A DNA stretch of 64,000 bases. It comes from Camellia lanceoleosa. Lineage: Eukaryota > Streptophyta > Magnoliopsida > Ericales > Theaceae. Position numbers and translations under genes: made by a program. This document shows positions 24,208 to 36,153 of this stretch, in pieces (position 1 is the first letter of the stretch; each line of letters begins with the position of its first letter). Below the pieces are notes generated by a model. That model was given only the letters and a program-made list of their open reading frames with translations, was not told the origin of the DNA and ran no database searches. The stretch spans positions 63,548,598 to 63,612,597 of the forward strand of contig CM045758.1 of NCBI GenBank assembly GCA_025200525.1. Reading direction: 5' to 3'.

Positions 24208-24906
24208 GAAGGGGTATGTCAACTAATCCAATGAGCCTCATGGAACCTGGAGGAGGATTGAGCACGCTAGATATGAACAATATTATTTATTGAAACACTA
24301 ATGCCACGAATCATAAAATTTTATTTAGAATTATCAATATCTGATCTAGGTACATTTAAGCATGGGGCACGAATCATAAAATACATATTAATTTAATCTC
24401 AAATGTCTACTTATTTTTGAAAAAAATATCACGCATTGGTGATTTCACAAAATTATTATAAATTTATGAAAAAATTTAAAATTTTAATTATTAATATTTA
24501 TAAATTTTATGAGTGATTTATGATTAACTTTTAAATTATCTATTGAATTATTATTTTCCATTTATTTTGTAGGTAAGGATGTGACCATATTTTTCTAAGT
24601 AAAAAGATTTTCTGTTGTTGAAAGGGGGTTGACACGCATATATTTTATTGACACTTTAATAAAAGGCTAGCAAATTTCCTGGCTACAGATTAATTGATCC
24701 TGAATGATTCAAACGGACACTTACGGTTGATTGGTTTGGGTGTAAAATATTTTTATATATATATATTTTTTTGATACAATAAAAAATAAAATTGAACAGA
24801 AAATATTTATTATGATCAATGAAAAACAAATCTATTTAGACAAAAAAAAAAAATATTTTTTTACTTTTAAAATGCGAAAAATATTTTCTAAACAAAAGTT
24901 TTATTA

Positions 24907-25110
24907 ATGCCACTACATTACCACTACTATCATCATCTCTACCACTACCACCATGGCCACAACAACCATCACCACCGTTGTTGTCATCACCTAGTATTTT
25001 TATCTCATTACTATTACTATTACCACCACACCACTACTGTCACCGCTGCCACCCCCAACACCTCCACTTTTATCTCTACTTTATTGTCGCTACTACCATC
25101 ACTACTAATG
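24907..25110. repeat. Imperfect CCA/ACT microsatellite
   Basis: CACTACCACCATGG-like triplets dominate and keep several frames open (His- or Thr-rich). This is simple sequence, not a gene. Confidence 0.7.
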
Positions 25111-25797
25111 CAACTATTAGTACATTAATTTCAAGAATTCAATCAAACTTAGAAAAAGGTTTTTTTTTTTTTTCTTGACAAATATTTAAAAAAAAATTAA
25201 AAAAAAAAAAAAACAGAACATTAAAAAAATACAGTACTAGCTGACAGGTAGCATAAAGGATAACAACCGGCTACTTTTTATTTTTTTGAGTTACAAGGGG
25301 GGCAAAGCCCCAAAAACAGGTTATAGTCTCCTCGCTCGGAACGGTTAACAGGACACTCTGGTGATCTTTGCAAGGGGCACTGCCTTGGACCTGCGGAAGG
25401 GTAGAGAGGATTTTCCTATAACAAAAAAAAAAAAAAGAAAAAAAAAAAGCCCCAAAACACTACACAGAGAAAAGGGGAGAGGGGCTAGACCTTGAGCATT
25501 CTTGGCTATTTTGATAATAGGTTAAATAGTTAAAACAAATTACAATAAAAAAATTAAAATTAAAAGTTTTTTGCACTCTTTGTATATATATATATATAAA
25601 CCTAGTTGGATTTTCTTGTTTCATCAGTTCGAATATTTTCAGGATCATACTAGTACTCTCAAAAGGGTGTATATTATATGTAAATTATAATATTTATGAT
25701 GTTAATTATCACAAATGTTATAACTATATTTTTTTCCAATCATAATTAATAAATCATAATGAGTCATAATCAAAAACCTTTTGGATCATAACCAAAA

Positions 25798-26216
25798 GGA
25801 TAAATTACACTTTATCCTATTTATGTTTGGTCATTTTCTCACTTTGCCCCTTAAAGTTTATTTTTATTTTTTCACTTTGGCCCTTCATATTTCAAGTTTT
25901 TTTTACTTTATTCTTAAAATAAATTTCTATTCAAAATTATAAAAAAAAAATACATTGACAATCATGGAATATTAAAATATTTTATTATATAATTCACATG
26001 GCTGACATAAACTTAAACTCTAATATAATAATATATATTTTTTTATGTTATGTGACAGTTTTTGTAACATTTTCTATCTAATTTTGACAAGAAGTTAACT
26101 TTAGGAATAAAGTGAGAAAAGCTTAAAACATGAAAGACCAAAGCGGAAAAAAAATGAAATTTAAGGGCCAAAATGAGAAAATGACTAATCATAAAAAGGC
26201 ATAGTGTAGTTTACTC
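25798..26216. mobile_element. Foldback MITE with long inverted ends, Mutator-like
   Basis: The 419-bp unit has inverted arms of roughly 120 bp. The left begins GGATAAATTACACTTTATCC and the right, read on -, begins GAGTAAACTACACTATGCC. Both continue with TTTTCTCACTTTG-like sequence and a CCCTTAAA block. It is flanked by TAACCAAAA and TAACTAAAA, a 9-bp duplication with one mismatch. Long arms plus a 9-bp duplication are typical of Mutator-like MITEs. Confidence 0.8.
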
Positions 26217-27049
26217 TAACTAAAATAATAATCACAGTAGTTTATAATCAACATCACAATAAGTTATAACTAACAACATAATAAATTATAATTAAATCAT
26301 AATTAATATAGTAATATGTCATAATTAAATACCACAAATGTCATAACTAAAGATTTTTTCATAATTTCAATATGCTCTCCAAAAGTCCATCAATGTCGCG
26401 TACTGATATAATCTTTTTTTGATTTTGTACCAGAAAATATATAAAAAGTAAAGAGAAAGAAATAATAATTTAAATTTTTTTTGACTTTTTAACTTTTTTT
26501 AGTGGGTTTTTTTTTTTATATATATTTATTGAACTAAAGCATCACCTTTCCAAACGCAATCTTAAGCTTCGTTTGGAAAGATAAGAAAATAACAAAACAG
26601 TTAAAAAGTCACTAAAAAACTCAAAAGACTAAAAATTCATATAAAAAGAAGTTAAATATTTCTTTCATATTATTTAGGGGCATTTATTAGAAAGTCTCAT
26701 TTGGATCATTTATGTTCCATTTCCCATGACAATTCTTATAACTTATTAAGTCCCATGTGATATAAAATGATTCAAATTGCCACTAATTACATACATTGAT
26801 ATAATCAAGCATAAAAATAAATACTCAAGCAGATTTGGAAATTTAAAAATTATAAATGGGATGAAATCTGGAGATTCTTTAGATAAGAAGACACTAATTT
26901 AGGGATTCAAAATCAATTTCAATAGGACAGGACAAATTTAGGGATATAGAATTAATTTGAAAATATTATTCAAAAAATTCCTAAATAAGTCCTACCTCAT
27001 ATTAAAATCTCCCAAATAAACCATACTCACCTTTGAAAATTAGACTGAT

Positions 27050-27330
27050 ATCCTATTGTCACATTTTAAGAGTGACACATTTGATAAAAGTTTAATAAGG
27101 CAATAGTACATGAATGTCCTATTTTCACATTTTAGAATGACACATTTGACAAAATTTTAATAAGACAACAATATACAAATGTCTCATTGTCACATTTTTA
27201 AGAAAAATGACACATTTGATAAAAATTTAATAATCTAGTAGTGCATATATTAGAATGATATCATATTGTCACATTTTAAGAATAATATATTTGACAAAAG
27301 TTTAATAAGATAATATTGTATAAATGAAAT
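27050..27330. repeat. 64-78-bp tandem repeat, about four copies
   Basis: The landmark TATTGTCACATTTTAAG (with variants) begins near 27053, 27121, 27185 and 27263. Each is followed by TGACACATTTGATAAAAG and TTTAATAA. Confidence 0.75.
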
Positions 27331-27727
27331 ATACCCACATTTGGAATCTTCAAGAAATATAATGAAAAGATTTCACGGTGTATCTTTGCATTTTAAACCA
27401 TAATTATACGAAGGAAAATGATATACAAGTTCACTTTTTAGATCTATTTTTTAGACTCAATAATTTGTCAAGAAAATGATTGGCTGATAATTAGAGAATA
27501 TTTAATTATCAACTAATTATATTATTGATACATCATTGAATTTAGAAAATAGGTCTAACTTTTGGGTCTGAATAACAATATTCAGTAAAAATATATTATC
27601 AATAAATCCATAATCTGCGATTTCACAGAGACGTGAAGAACGACAAAACATATCTTTGAAAAAGATGTGAATAATTTTTCAAAAAAACAAGTCCAAGCCT
27701 CCAATGAAAAATAACCAAACGACAATC

Positions 27728-27965
27728 AGGCCTCGTTTGGGAACCAGCCCATTTAGTTAAAAAGTCAAAAAGTTACTAAAAAAGTCAAAAAGTTATTAAA
27801 AAAGTCAAAAAGTCAACAATCCATACCAAAAAGTTAAAAATTCTTTTTTCTCTCTACTTTTTGCACATCTTTTTGTAAAAAGCTAAAAAATCATTTCAAA
27901 CATACTAATTTTTTTTAATTCATATTTTAGCCAAATAGTCAAAAAATTACTAAATTAACTTGTTC
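27728..27965. repeat. Dispersed repeat starting GGCCTCGTTTGGGAACC
   Basis: It shares its start and later AAAAGTTAAAAAATTACTAAA-like blocks with 6201-6320. The GTTTGGGAACC start is common at the ends of plant MITEs, but no matching far end is seen, so it is probably a fragment. Confidence 0.45.
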
Positions 27966-28504
27966 TGAGGCCTCAGTAACAATTATTCCAAAACCCTTCT
28001 TCAACCTTCATATTCGATAAATGAAAAATTGATGTGTGAATCTGGCGATTCATTTGGGTGCATTATGTACGGAATAAGAGAAAGAAATACCCAATTCCTT
28101 TGACCATTTCATAATAAAACGAACAATTGCAAGATTCCTATTAAAATGAAATATGACATATGAGTTATGGCTCAGTGACAAATTAGGGGTAATAATGTCA
28201 AGGAATTCTCCCAAATTCAGAAAAAAAAGGATATCTTACAATTCAAAATAGATAGGATTTATTGGATTATAAAAATGTTTATCGGACCTTTCACTGAACA
28301 AGTTTCTCAAATAGGACTTTCCATTAAACTTCTTTTTTTTTCTTTTTACTTTTTGCATTTTTTTTTTTGGTTAAAAAAAAAAAACAAACAAAAACATTTA
28401 TAAACATTTCAATTTCTTTTAATCAAAAAGACACTAAAAAAAGTTACTTTCTAAACCAACTCTTAATAAACTCACTTTTTTTTATAACATGTCTTCGATC
28501 TATA

Positions 28505-30257
28505 TCTATACTATATATTATAACAAAGAGAATTTTCGTGAAGAGTCTTGTGGGAGTTTCAAAACTTCCAACTGAATTTTTGAATTAAAAAATAATTTTA
28601 AAAAATGCTATTGGCCAACACATTAATATATTAATTATAAAATACTAATTATTCCATGATTATGTTATTCAAAAGGAAAGTTAAAAGAAAATCTTTCTTG
28701 AATAGTCCAAACCTTACCTCATGCAAAAATTTAAAATGACAGATTAAAATTTCTTCTTCATTCTCTTTTTTCTCCAATATATTATCTCTCTATACAAAAT
28801 CCTAGTTGTTACACAATCGCAAACATTTTTTCACACCATATAAAATTTGCTTATCGCATTCCAAATTAAAAATTATTTTCAAATAATACAAAAAATAGCT
28901 ATTTTTAAATAATATTACATTGCAATTATGATAACATAATTTAAGAAAAAACGATATGAAAAACTAATATGGAAAGATTTTCAAATTCTTATTTTAAATT
29001 CTCACATAGAAAGTACATATGTAACCAAATTATAAATAATTAATTATTTATTTTTATTAAAAATACACTTATCAGGTTTGTTTGTTTAATTTTTTTAAAT
29101 TATTATTATTATTTTTTTAATCTTCAATAAGCTCTTTTTATTTTTTCAAGGGTTTGGTTATGGTGTGCAACTTACACCTTACACCTTATACCTTACACTT
29201 ACACCTTACACTTACACCTTTTGTGAAAAATTAAACCTTACACTTACACATTTTTTGAGGTTGCACACCATATGCAACTCACTTACACCTTACACTTACA
29301 CCTTACACTTACACCTTATACTTATATTTACATCTTACACTTACACTTTTTGTGTAAGTGGCACATGGTGTGCAATTGCACACTTAAGAAAAGTCCTTCA
29401 ATCAAATATACCTACAAACTAAGATATTTATGAGAGAAATTTTTTTTTTAAAAAAAAATTACTAAAGACAAAAGATGTTGAAAATTGTGTCATTTTTTTA
29501 CTTTTATCTTTTACCCCTTTTTTATACTAAAGATAAAAAAATGAAAAAAAAAAAACTCAAAAAATGTATTTGAGTTTGAAAATATTATTACTTGGCCACT
29601 TTTTTTTATTTATTTTTATTTTTTTTATAGCTAATTTAAATTTTACTTATTAATGAACTTAGTTATACGCTTTTTATAAAATAAATAAACAACTCACATA
29701 TAAATTTAGGAAATACATGTGTAATGAGATACTGATTATCTTAACATTAATTCTTTGAAGTGCAAATGTTACAAGATTATTATTTTAGTTTTGTTTAATC
29801 ATATATATATATATATATAATTTTGTGATTTTGAACTAAACAATATTTTTGAAATAATTTATTTCTAGCATTCTGCCTAACATTTTTTTTTAAACATTTG
29901 TAAAAAAAAAAAATAATAATAATAAATAAACAATAAAAGAAATATGTGTGTGTGTTTCAAAGTTTAAACTCAGACATTTGTTAAAAAGGCAAAAATCATT
30001 TTTAATTGAATTTTGTTAATGGTACAAATTGAAATTATTATTATAAATATAATATATTAGTCCTCAATGAAATTTGATATTCTTTTAACAATTAAATTTT
30101 AATAGTTAGTTTAAAATTATTGAACTATTTTTTGTTTTAATAGAAATTTCTTTTTAGAGCTTAAATAAATACAATGAATTATTTTTATTTTATAATATTT
30201 CTGTATTTAAAAAAATACAAAATTTTCATTTTGTTCGTAGCACGAGTTTGTTGCTAG
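28505..30257 (+). mobile_element. Candidate non-autonomous Helitron
   Basis: The left end TCTATACTATATATTATAAC follows an A and the right end GTTGCTAG precedes a T, as expected for Helitron insertion between A and T with 5' TC and 3' CTAG. The upstream hairpin (near GTAGCACGAGTTTG) is weak. There is no Rep/helicase ORF. The sequence just after 30258 resembles its first 200 bp, suggesting a second copy. An internal minisatellite lies at 29160-29385. Confidence 0.35.
29160..29385. repeat. CTTACACCTTACA minisatellite
   Basis: Irregular 6- and 12-bp words (ACACTT, ACACCTT) form two blocks separated by an ATGGTGTGCAA-type spacer that also occurs inverted at the far end. An 85-codon open frame through it is a repeat artefact. 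Confidence 0.75.
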
Positions 30258-31403
30258 TATATATAAAAGAAAATGAGGTTTATAATGAGAAGAGCCTTAT
30301 GAATCTCAAAACCCTCATACTATTTTTCTAGGTTTTTTATTTTTTAAATAATTAAAAAACCTTCTATTGACTAGCTTTTATTGAATCATTGAAAAAAAAA
30401 AAAAAAATCTTATTATGCCTTGATTTACACATTTCAAAAGGAAAATTAATTAATCCATTTAAAATTTTAAATTTAGAAATTTGAAAAAGAAAGTTAATTA
30501 ATCAATTTTAAAATTTAAATTTTTGTACCACTAAAGTATAGGAATCAATTCACATCTTCCATAGATTTTTTTTTTTTTTTTTCTCTTAATGTTTAATAGT
30601 TTTATATGTATCGACATTCCAATCTATTCTATAAGTTTCTTTATATTATAGCTGTGGAAGGTCGAATTCTTCTCCACGGGAAAGTGAGATGACGTGTCCC
30701 TTCATTTACTCTGCCAAGAGAAACCAAAATGTTAGTGATCGCCCTAGAGTAGGGTTGGTCGGGAGAACCCTCTGATAGTCAAGTTAGAATACTGTTTGGC
30801 CATGAATCGTTGTATTTAAAAGAAAGTTCTTGGATACCTCTGGTTTGTCCTCTTTACTTCACCTGCTTCACCTTTATAGTTTTCCTGACTTGAATCCCAT
30901 CCACTAAATCAATGTTTGATATGACGGTTTTGTTTGCACGTTGCTCTGGTCGGGCAAGTGTCCAAGTTGCTTTTGCCTTTGATTGTTGATCATCCTCTTA
31001 TGGACGTCTTAGATTATGTCAAATGTTAGTGGCCAACATGGCAAGCGCTGTATTCGTCAAATCAAGTTGATTGGATGGACTGACCATCTAATAGGTCTGA
31101 CCTATACTTTTGCATTTGTTATCTGATATTTCCATTGTGTTGATATTGTATTTTGTCTGATTCTCTAAGGCAATCACACAACATACATCTAATTTTGTTA
31201 AAAGTATTAAAAAATAGAATTTTAACTTTTAGAACTCACTAATATGTGCATAATATTAAAAATATTTATAGTATAATTTTTACACTATTTCAAACCCATT
31301 TGATAGTAAAATAGACACTGATTTCATTTAGAAACACTATATTATCAAACATAAAAAATTTTGAAACACTAAAATCATAATAAAATTCATCATATCAAAG
31401 TAT
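30258..31403. other. Spacer with an LTR-like fragment
   Basis: 30258-30650 is AT-rich and related to the Helitron candidate. About 30650-31130 is less AT-rich, and a block such as GGTCGGGAGAACCCTCTGA resembles LTR leader sequences. I see no ends, PBS or coding, so it stays unassigned. Confidence 0.35.
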
Positions 31404-31855
31404 GTGTTGACATCTTATTTTTAATAATTTTCAGAAAGTTATAACGGTTCTGGTTTAGACTTGAACCTTTGCATACTCTTAGATCTAGGATTCCGTACCT
31501 TTAATTATTGTTTATACCCTTATCCTCTTGTTGTTAGTTGAGTTTGGTTGTTTAGACTTGTCGGTTGTGTTTGAAACATGTTGGGAGTTAGTTTTTCAAA
31601 AGAGTTTATGTCCATTTCATTTCTTGTTCACTTGAGCTGCCTTTAAGATGTCTCAGTAGGGTGATCTTTTCCCGAGCGTTCTTTTTGTTTTACTCGAGCG
31701 GTCTTTTGCAAGTTTGAACTTTTGTGAGGGGGTTATTGTGCGCTCAAGCGGTGTCACTTATTGTGTCTAACGCTCAAGCGGTGGTCTGGTTGCTCGAGCA
31801 GCCTGTGCGTATATTAGATCGGGGAGACGCATTTTTCAGTCACTTTTTCATCATC

Positions 31856-31899
<44 letters not shown>

Positions 31900-33514
31900 G
31901 TACGCGCACACACACACACACACACACACTTACTCTCTCACTCACTCACTCACTAAAACACTTCTAAACCTAATTTCTTCACACACACACACACACTCTC
32001 TCTCTCTCTCTCTCTAGTTCTTGCCTAAATACCTCAAATACATCCAAATCTTTTGATTTCTCCACCATAGTTCCTTGGAGAAAAAGGTAGAGCTCGTTGA
32101 AAGCTTTGCTTTCATCAGAGCAGATCTTATTTTTAGTTTCATCAAACTTCAACCCTAGCTCTCTTCCTCTTCTACTCTTAAGGTAGGGATTTCTTCAACA
32201 TTTGGTTTGATTCTTAGCTTGGTTATTTGCAATTTAAAAAGGGTTAGTGATTTGGCAATTTTGGGTTTAAATCTAGGGTTTGATTTTGAAATGTAAAAGA
32301 GGAAATTTTCAAATGAATTCTTGAGAAAGGTTGTAGGGGTGCAAATGTTGTTGGGGGTGTGTTGAAATGTTGAAAATTCCTTCCTTAAATGTGATTATTG
32401 AAAGTAATGGGAGTTTTGTTAGGAAATCATTGATTATTTGATTTACGAAAGAAAAGGAAAAGATGTTGGATTTTGAAAAGATAAGATGAATATATCTGTT
32501 GATGATGAGAGTGGAATTTGATATGGATTATCGCTTCCATTTTGAAATTTATGAGATTACATGTGTTATTGGAAAATAATCTGTGGAGTAGAATTATTGC
32601 TTTGGACTATCGGTAGAGGATTGTTTTGATTGTTATAGAAATTGCATGAGGATTAGGTTAATTGAAACTAATTACTCATACATCTTGTGTTGAGCATTGT
32701 TTCATACTTAATATTAAAAATGAGTTGTTTTAAGACAAATGGGTATATACCTTGGTGAATCTGATTAGGGGTTGTGGTTATGGTTTATTATGTTGGCTTG
32801 AGTGTCCTTGGTGAAAGTCCAAAAACTTGCGTAGTTAGGTGCCGATCCTTCTTGTTAGTACTGGTGAAATGACTTTGGTAGTGCTTGTATAGCTTACTGA
32901 CAGACACATACCTAGAGATTCCTAGTGTTTTGCATCCACTATTATGTTTTCTGATACAAAAGCATATTTTTCTTGAATTGATATAATATTGGCATTACAT
33001 TGTTTTGAGATGGAAAAGTATAATGTTTGGCAAATGGCATGCATGTGCATTTACCTTATGATTTTGTTAAGCTTCATACGTTGTGTTCAAGTATCTCTAC
33101 TGGACTTTAGCTCACCCTAAGTGGAAAACAACAAGTATTGATGATATGCCTTCACCAAGGACATAGCTTGGGAGGACTTGGAGTCGAGAGCTTCTTTTTG
33201 TTTCTTTTGTGTAATGATTTTTGTACAAGCCTTAAGCTATATATGTATTGAGTTTAACTCACTTTTGTTGTACCCAAGCATTGACTTGGAAAGATGTAGT
33301 CATTATGGTATAAACTTATATGTACTTCCTTTTGTTCCAATTCATTTGCAAATGGCATATGCTATAGATTTATGATTTAGGATTTATGAATGCATACATA
33401 CATATATCATTTTTTTGTACGATTAAAGAGTATCAATGAAACGTTAAATATTTCGCAAGTTATACTTACTACAAAATGTCATGCTATGAATTGTTATTAT
33501 TTTGGGGCATTACA
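31404..33514 (+). mobile_element. Element G: solo-type chromovirus LTR, left end uncertain
   Basis: The right end TTTTGGGGCATTACA mirrors the end of B's LTR in sense orientation. Upstream are a CTTAAGGTAGGGAT motif (32177-32190) and five CGCTCAAGCG/CTCGAGCGG words (31676-31800). There is no PBS after 33514, so it is a solo or 3' LTR. The left boundary near TGTGTTGACATC (31404) is a guess; no matching target duplication was found. No gene inside is supported. Confidence 0.6.
31855..32016. repeat. Compound CT/CA/CTCA microsatellite in element G
   Basis: (CT)n from about 31860, (CA)n at about 31909, (CTCA)n, a second (CA)n at about 31980 and a second (CT)n to 32016. It lies in the presumed leader, as pyrimidine runs also do in LTR H. 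Confidence 0.95.
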
Positions 33515-35280
33515 AAAATAATAAATAGTAAATAACAAAACGAATAAAAATATAAAATAATAAAATAATAAAGAAATAAAGAAATTAAAAAAGAAAAATA
33601 AATAAATAAACAACAATAAAAAATAATAATAATAATAAAATAAACAACACAAACAACAACAACAATAAATAAACAAGTGAAGTAAACAATAATAAAATAA
33701 TAAAAAAAAATATAAGGCAAGGCAAGGAAAGTAAAACAAAAAACAAACAATGGCAGGAAGAACAACTCACGGATAAGGCAACAATGGAAATTGGTTCTAT
33801 ATGTTAGCATTTCTTGATGCGGATGGTACCTGACTTTCACATGTGTGCCACCTATCATCACCCACCGCCTCATTACTCACCTAAAATCAAACAGAGTAAT
33901 TTAAGAGTAAATCCATAGAAATAGAAAAGAAGAGCCAAAAGGGAAATAAAAAGAAAAAAAAGAAAAAGAACAAGAAAAAAGAGAAAGAGTGCTAAGGTAT
34001 TAGTATGGGTCAATCACAAGTCAAATTTCTATAAGTGTAGGTCAATCCAAATAACCTAAGTCGAATCTCTGCTCAACTTTAAGACTATCTAAGTAAATAA
34101 AGTTGAACCTGCGACCAATTCAAAACAAAGTATAATCCCACAACTCTATTAACTTGTTATAATATCTCACGAGTCTTGAGTCTCATCATCATTTCACTTC
34201 ATTATATACTCTCATAAGTCTCGTCATCATATCACTTCATCACATATCATTGTTTAGTGTTAATAATATTTGTTATAATCTTACGAGTCTTATCATCATA
34301 TCATTCCATCACATATCATTGTTAAGAATTCATAATATTTGTTATCATCTCATGAGGCTCATCATCATCATTTCATCACATATCAATGTTGAGATAGAAT
34401 TCTTCATATTAACACTAACATTACTAATTCCACTAACTATATATATGTAAACAAAACATATTATTATTATTATTATTATGTATCATCCTTTAGCCAAATG
34501 TATAGTAAATACACCGGCACCGAATGTTAGTTATGTGATCTAGCATATTTTGATAATGTTTGGAGGTCCATTTCTCTCCGGTTAAGACGGTAAAACGTGG
34601 CTCTTTGACAGAGATTACTCTCCCTTCCAGTTTGTGCCCGACAAAGTATGAAATGAAGGTTCGTTTCTCTTGGGGGGGGGGGCGGTAAAGCGTGGTGCCT
34701 TGAGATAGGTTCCTCTTCGTTCCGATTTGCGCCTTGTAAAGTGTGACCTTGGGGTCGTTTCCCTCTGGGTGAGGCTGGTAAAGCGTTATATGCTATGTGG
34801 GTTGTATCATTTGCCATCTGTGCTGTAGGTCGGTAGAAATTGAAGTATGTGTTACGTTCAATTATTTATATTTAGAAATATGTGTTTCTCGGTATCTTGT
34901 TGTGGTGTTCCTTGCCCTTGCACCTATGGCCAGGGAAGATAGTAGATCTGTTGTTGTATAAGTGTATTTAGTGAAATGAGATATGGGATTGATTATGACT
35001 TGTATATGTGTACACGTTTTCAAAACAAATGTGGAGATAGAATTCTTTTATATTAATCTGGAGGTTTCAAGAGTAAAAGTTGTGTTGTGAAGAAATGTTT
35101 TTGGAACTAAACTAGATAATTAAAAAGAAAAAAAAATGGCTTTACACATTGTGGTCTTTAAATGGATGTTTTTGGGAGAAAATGTACTTATATAAGTATA
35201 TTTTGAATATTAAACTGTCACCTCATTTATATTTTACGTCATGGTGAATTCACGATCATAGATATCTGTATGTTATTATT
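33515..35280. other. Spacer: A-rich AAT/AAC run, then GT-rich unannotated sequence
   Basis: 33515-33725 is an AAT/AAC-rich run that keeps - strand frames open over phenylalanine- and leucine-rich sequence; this is not a gene. 34150-34400 has TCATCATATCA repeats and 34462-34480 is (ATT)n. 34520-34830 has three similar GTAAAGCGTG...TTCGTTTC blocks. I see no gene. Confidence 0.55.
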
Positions 35281-35680
35281 ATTTAAAATCATGTTGGGAT
35301 CTCTATTAGGTTTTGTGCTCATCCCACGTGTTGACAAGCTTTTCAGGTATATGGTTGGAAGGACTATTCAGACTTGAAGTCTTTTAATTATGTTAGCCAC
35401 AGGGCCTTTTCTATTTGTTGGATGAATGCCACATTTTGTATAAGGGTAAATCCCCTTTCTTTATTTTAATTCAATGTAAGCCTAAGGGTATTATTTCGAA
35501 TTCTAATTATGTATCATTTTCCTCATTATCAAGAGAGAATGTTAGTATTTATTCTTTAATTATGTCATTGTATGTATGAATTTACTTAACTTTGGAAATG
35601 ATTTAAATGATTTGGTAATGGATTTGGGTAATAAAAGTTAATAAAAGTTGGAGCGTTATAACTTGGTATCAGAGCTAATC
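35281..35680 (+). repeat. Element F: end of 5' LTR and primer binding site
   Basis: TGGTATCAGAGC at 35664-35675 is an exact initiator tRNA-Met primer site. It sits 3 bp after GAGCGTTATA, a decayed GCGTTACA-type LTR end (35660). The LTR start was not found, so the left coordinate is nominal. Confidence 0.7.
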
Positions 35681-36153
35681 GAGTATGAATACCTTGGGCT
35701 CGTGGGAATTAGTTTTTACCACAATGAGTTTATTATGCTTGATAAGGACGTTTGCATATAGTTAGCATAAGTGTTAGGACTTATGCGTTTCATTTATGTG
35801 AGCATGGGGTTAAGTTTCATGGATAGTGCTAGTAGCCAGTGAACTTGCTTTGAGGTTTTATTAGAAACACGCTTGATCAATATGGTTTCTGATAGGAATT
35901 CCTTAAGAGTTTCGAGATGAGTAGTTATCCTTATGGAGTTGATTCCATTATGTGATTAAGTGTTATCGAGTTTTTTGTGCTAAGTGTGTCTTGTAGCTCA
36001 GTGGTGGTGAGTGTGTGCCTCGGGGAAGGCCGTTGCGTTGTTTACTAAGTTTGGTTTTGTTTTTGGTTTATAGGATATCTTCACGAGGAAGTAATGGTCG
36101 TATTGGGAGTAGAAGTGTTTGTAGGGGTACAATATTTCCATTAGCACCTGCCC

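Larger units (their letters stand above)
21991..25788. other. AT-rich intergenic stretch without genes
   Basis: No long conserved frame occurs. It holds tandem and simple repeats listed separately and two decayed GC hairpins of the kind seen near Helitron ends: ACACATGCCTGTGT before ACTAGT (22627-22648), and CGTGCCTTGCACG (23719-23731) before ACTATATAT. These could bound a non-autonomous Helitron of about 1.1 kb, but no 5' TC end is clear. Confidence 0.5.
26226..28504. other. AT-rich intergenic stretch without genes
   Basis: There is no conserved coding signal. It contains CATAAT-rich runs next to the MITE, a short inverted junction CTTTCCAAACG...CGTTTGGAAAG (about 26547-26581) that looks like two abutting MITE ends, and the repeats at 27050 and 27728. 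Confidence 0.5.

Noticed and set aside
30650..31130. Less AT-rich island that might be an exon
   Set aside because: No open frame or splice pattern; wording resembles LTR leaders, so it was left as an unassigned fragment.
33484..33873. - strand frames of 60-129 codons, hydrophobic, could look like membrane proteins
   Set aside because: They read through an AAT/AAC simple repeat; Phe/Leu/Tyr richness follows from base composition.
35664..35680. tRNA-like sequence
   Set aside because: Only the 12-base primer-site complement is present; there is no cloverleaf. It is the PBS of element F.
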